Both the position numbers and the translations under genes were made by a program. Shown one piece after another: positions 15,101 to 15,947 of a stretch of 15,947 bases of DNA. The notes beneath the pieces are model-generated. The model worked only from the letters and a program-made list of their open reading frames with translations. It did no database searches and was not told the DNA's origin. Within the stretch, counting starts at the first letter, position 1, and every line of letters starts with the position of its first letter. The stretch is from an uncultured Altererythrobacter sp. (GTDB lineage: Bacteria > Pseudomonadota > Alphaproteobacteria > Sphingomonadales > Sphingomonadaceae): the NCBI GenBank assembly GCA_937950385.1, contig CALFEA010000295.1:1-15947 (forward strand), read 5' to 3'.

Positions 15101-15947
15101 ATGGATCTCACCCAGCAATCCGCCATCCAAGACGGTGGCGACCTCTGTCAAAACACGGAAACCGAAATTCTCCAGCACAGGCACGGCGTCGGACAAATCA
15201 AGTTCGCCGGAATGCTGATAAATTGTCAGATGCAGCTCATTATCATCGTCGCTGGGCAAACCGAACAGGCGGGCATCACGCAGACGTCCTTCACCGGCAG
15301 CATCTGTGGCCAGAGATCGCAGGCGCCGAATGTCGATTGCAGCGTCTTTTGGCGCATAAGTCGCGCGGTAGCTGGGCGGGAAAGCATCGGCATATCGCGC
15401 CGCCAATGCAGCCGCACGTGAGGCATCTTCAGTCTTGGCAAGAGCGCGTTCAACACCCTCGTTCCAACCGCGCAGCAGATCAAGCAATTGCGCCTCTAGA
15501 TTGGCGCTGTCCGGCAGTTCGCCGGATTGGCGGATGTCGAGGACAAAGCGCAGCATGGCCAGATTGCCGCCTTCAACCTCAAGGCTCCAATCGAGCATTT
15601 GTGCGCCAGCCGATGTGACCAGCATATCCTCAATATCTTGGCGCACTTGAGTGGACAGCAAATCACGCGGCAACCACACGAAGGCAAATAAATGCCGTTT
15701 GAGCGGCGCTGCTGCGATGGCAATGCGCGGTCGAGGGCGATCAACCAGGCCCATCATTGTCGTGGCAAGGCGGGCAATATCCTTGCGCTCTAATCCGAGC
15801 AGCAAATCATGCGGGATCGCGGTGAGTGCATGGACCAAGGCTTTGCCGGCGTGGCTGCTGGGCTCAAATCCCAAATCCTGCGCGATCTGCTTGGAATGAA
15901 CATGCAGCACCGGCAATTGGGCAGGGGGGCTGGCCAGCGCCGCGCTG
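12122..15947 (-). CDS. NAD-specific glutamate dehydrogenase, large type; N-terminus outside window
   Basis: About 1,275 residues are visible of a protein that is usually 1,500-1,650 long, so the N-terminal part lies beyond the right edge. The frame is open to the edge, and the TTG at 15916 is only an internal leucine. The enzyme oxidatively deaminates glutamate to 2-oxoglutarate and ammonia with NAD+; cytoplasmic. Conserved blocks are clear: SGPIARGGLRWSDRRDDFRTE (about 14463-14530), the lysine-containing PAGAKGGFYPK (about 14387-14420), MSGDVFGNGML (about 13960-13995), FIDPDPDP (about 13890-13910) and GEGANLGITQAGRIE (about 13505-13552, nucleotide-binding side). NTDYIDNSAGVDCSDNE (about 13430-13480) follows, then the helical C-terminal domain. 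No frameshift or premature stop is seen. This large class is common in alphaproteobacteria and is typically catabolic. Confidence 0.96.
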   Translation of the reverse strand, partial: SAALASPPAQLPVLHVHSKQIAQDLGFEPSSHAGKALVHALTAIPHDLLLGLERKDIARLATTMMGLVDRPRPRIAIAAAPLKRHLFAFVWLPRDLLSTQVRQDIEDMLVTSAGAQMLDWSLEVEGGNLAMLRFVLDIRQSGELPDSANLEAQLLDLLRGWNEGVERALAKTEDASRAAALAARYADAFPPSYRATYAPKDAAIDIRRLRSLATDAAGEGRLRDARLFGLPSDDDNELHLTIYQHSGELDLSDAVPVLENFGFRVLTEVATVLDGGLLGEIHDFHLALPAGSKAGELLARAPDLEEAIAAVLNGDAENGPFNRLVVAVGLSAGEANWLRAFYRYLRQTGMGFTIYTVVDALVAAPKVTKALIALFTAQHDPAFKGKRETAANSARAALKAGLSKVAAINDDRLLRLYHALVEAILRTNAFAPAATEALAFKIKSAAVPGLPKPLPWREIFVYSRRVEGIHLRSGPIARGGLRWSDRRDDFRTEILGLMKAQRVKNAVIVPAGAKGGFYPKQLPDPALDRNAWAAEGQASYELFIRTLLSVTDNLKDGKTTHPSDVVTHDGEDPYFVVAADKGTARFSDVANAIAEKAGFWLGDAFASGGSNGYDHKAMGITARGAWVSVQRHFLEMGIDVQTEPVRAVGCGDMSGDVFGNGMLLSKSIQLVAAFDHRHIFIDPDPDPAKSWAERQRLYDLPRSSWEDYSAKLVSKDGGVFARDAKLIKLSKQAQIALGVDQAEFEPEALISAILKAPVGLIWFGGIGTYIKASAENNIAVGDPGNDGLRVSANELRAQVIGEGANLGITQAGRIEFALKGGRINTDYIDNSAGVDCSDNEVNIKIALQAAQASGKLSAKKRNALLEKMTDEVGDIVLEDNRLQALALSVAEASGPDAAASYLRLMETLEESGNLDRSTEGLADNESFSRRASDGQGLVRPELSVLLSSTKLVLQDAIETSTLPDDPAMEDALIAAFPQDMRKTYAVQIKGHRLRREMIATELANRIINRLGLLAPFELAEEESVPLDFVASAFVAADALFDMGKVWRMLDSADMPEPTRIMLFERVAIAARGQMADLLRLGAGKRAPSELAAELRAGVKVLSGARETLLVGQAREQSAKMHAEITSGGAPKDIADAVTHLFELDGSAGLAKLAQDAEISPKKLTGAFSALGISLGLDWAQSTASLMEPSDVWERLLVAGLARDFQHMRLDFLRRLLRSKAKKSDPAKAVEAWAQENALAISQFRAMVARAEAQPHVAPSMLAQIASQARNLLER

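Noticed and set aside
15914..15916. TTG at 15916 as the start of the glutamate dehydrogenase
   Set aside because: The frame continues open to the window edge with family-like sequence, and the protein would be about 300 residues short; the TTG is an internal leucine codon.

Overview
The window reads as a chromosomal segment of a GC-rich alphaproteobacterium, most probably a sphingomonad of the Erythrobacter/Porphyrobacter type. The reasons are gene content and protein style: a large NAD-dependent glutamate dehydrogenase, a CYP153-type alkane hydroxylase, an alphaproteobacterial QueG, and a CtrA-like box. This assignment is inference from the sequence alone. I see no rRNA or tRNA genes, IS elements, CRISPR arrays or phage genes. 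Gene density is high and the longest gap between genes is only about 135 bp.

Layout. (1) 2-1366 (+): 3' part of an ABC-F ATPase, cut by the left edge. (2) 1501-5346 (+): a tight three-gene cluster made of an FAD-dependent amine-oxidase/UDP-galactopyranose-mutase-like flavoprotein, a small GtrA-family membrane protein, and a 593-residue polytopic protein resembling STT3-like GT-C glycosyltransferases. A CtrA-like box lies upstream of the first gene. (3) 5430-5927 (-): a periplasm-directed methionine-R-sulfoxide reductase (MsrB) with a twin-arginine signal and a lipobox. (4) 6013-7365 (-): a CYP153-family cytochrome P450. Its 93-bp upstream gap carries a striking nested dyad: a 9+9 bp perfect inverted repeat inside a 10+10 bp outer inverted repeat. 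(5) 7459-9728 (-): a translationally coupled NatB-like permease and NatA-like ATPase. (6) 9775-10836 (+): epoxyqueuosine reductase QueG, divergent from the ABC pair. (7) 10820-12049 (-): a ferredoxin-reductase-type flavoprotein whose 3' end overlaps queG by 17 bp. (8) 12122-right edge (-): the large NAD-glutamate dehydrogenase, cut at its N-terminus by the window end.

How the genes may work together. The flavoprotein, GtrA and GT-C proteins look like one envelope-glycan module: sugar modification, lipid-linked sugar translocation, and membrane-embedded transfer. Its substrate is unknown, and it is the best candidate in the window for an undescribed pathway. The P450 needs a ferredoxin and a ferredoxin reductase. 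A suitable reductase lies 3.5 kb away but is not co-transcribed with it, and no ferredoxin gene is visible. The remaining genes (ABC-F, QueG, MsrB, glutamate dehydrogenase) are housekeeping translation, tRNA-modification, oxidative-repair and amino-acid functions.
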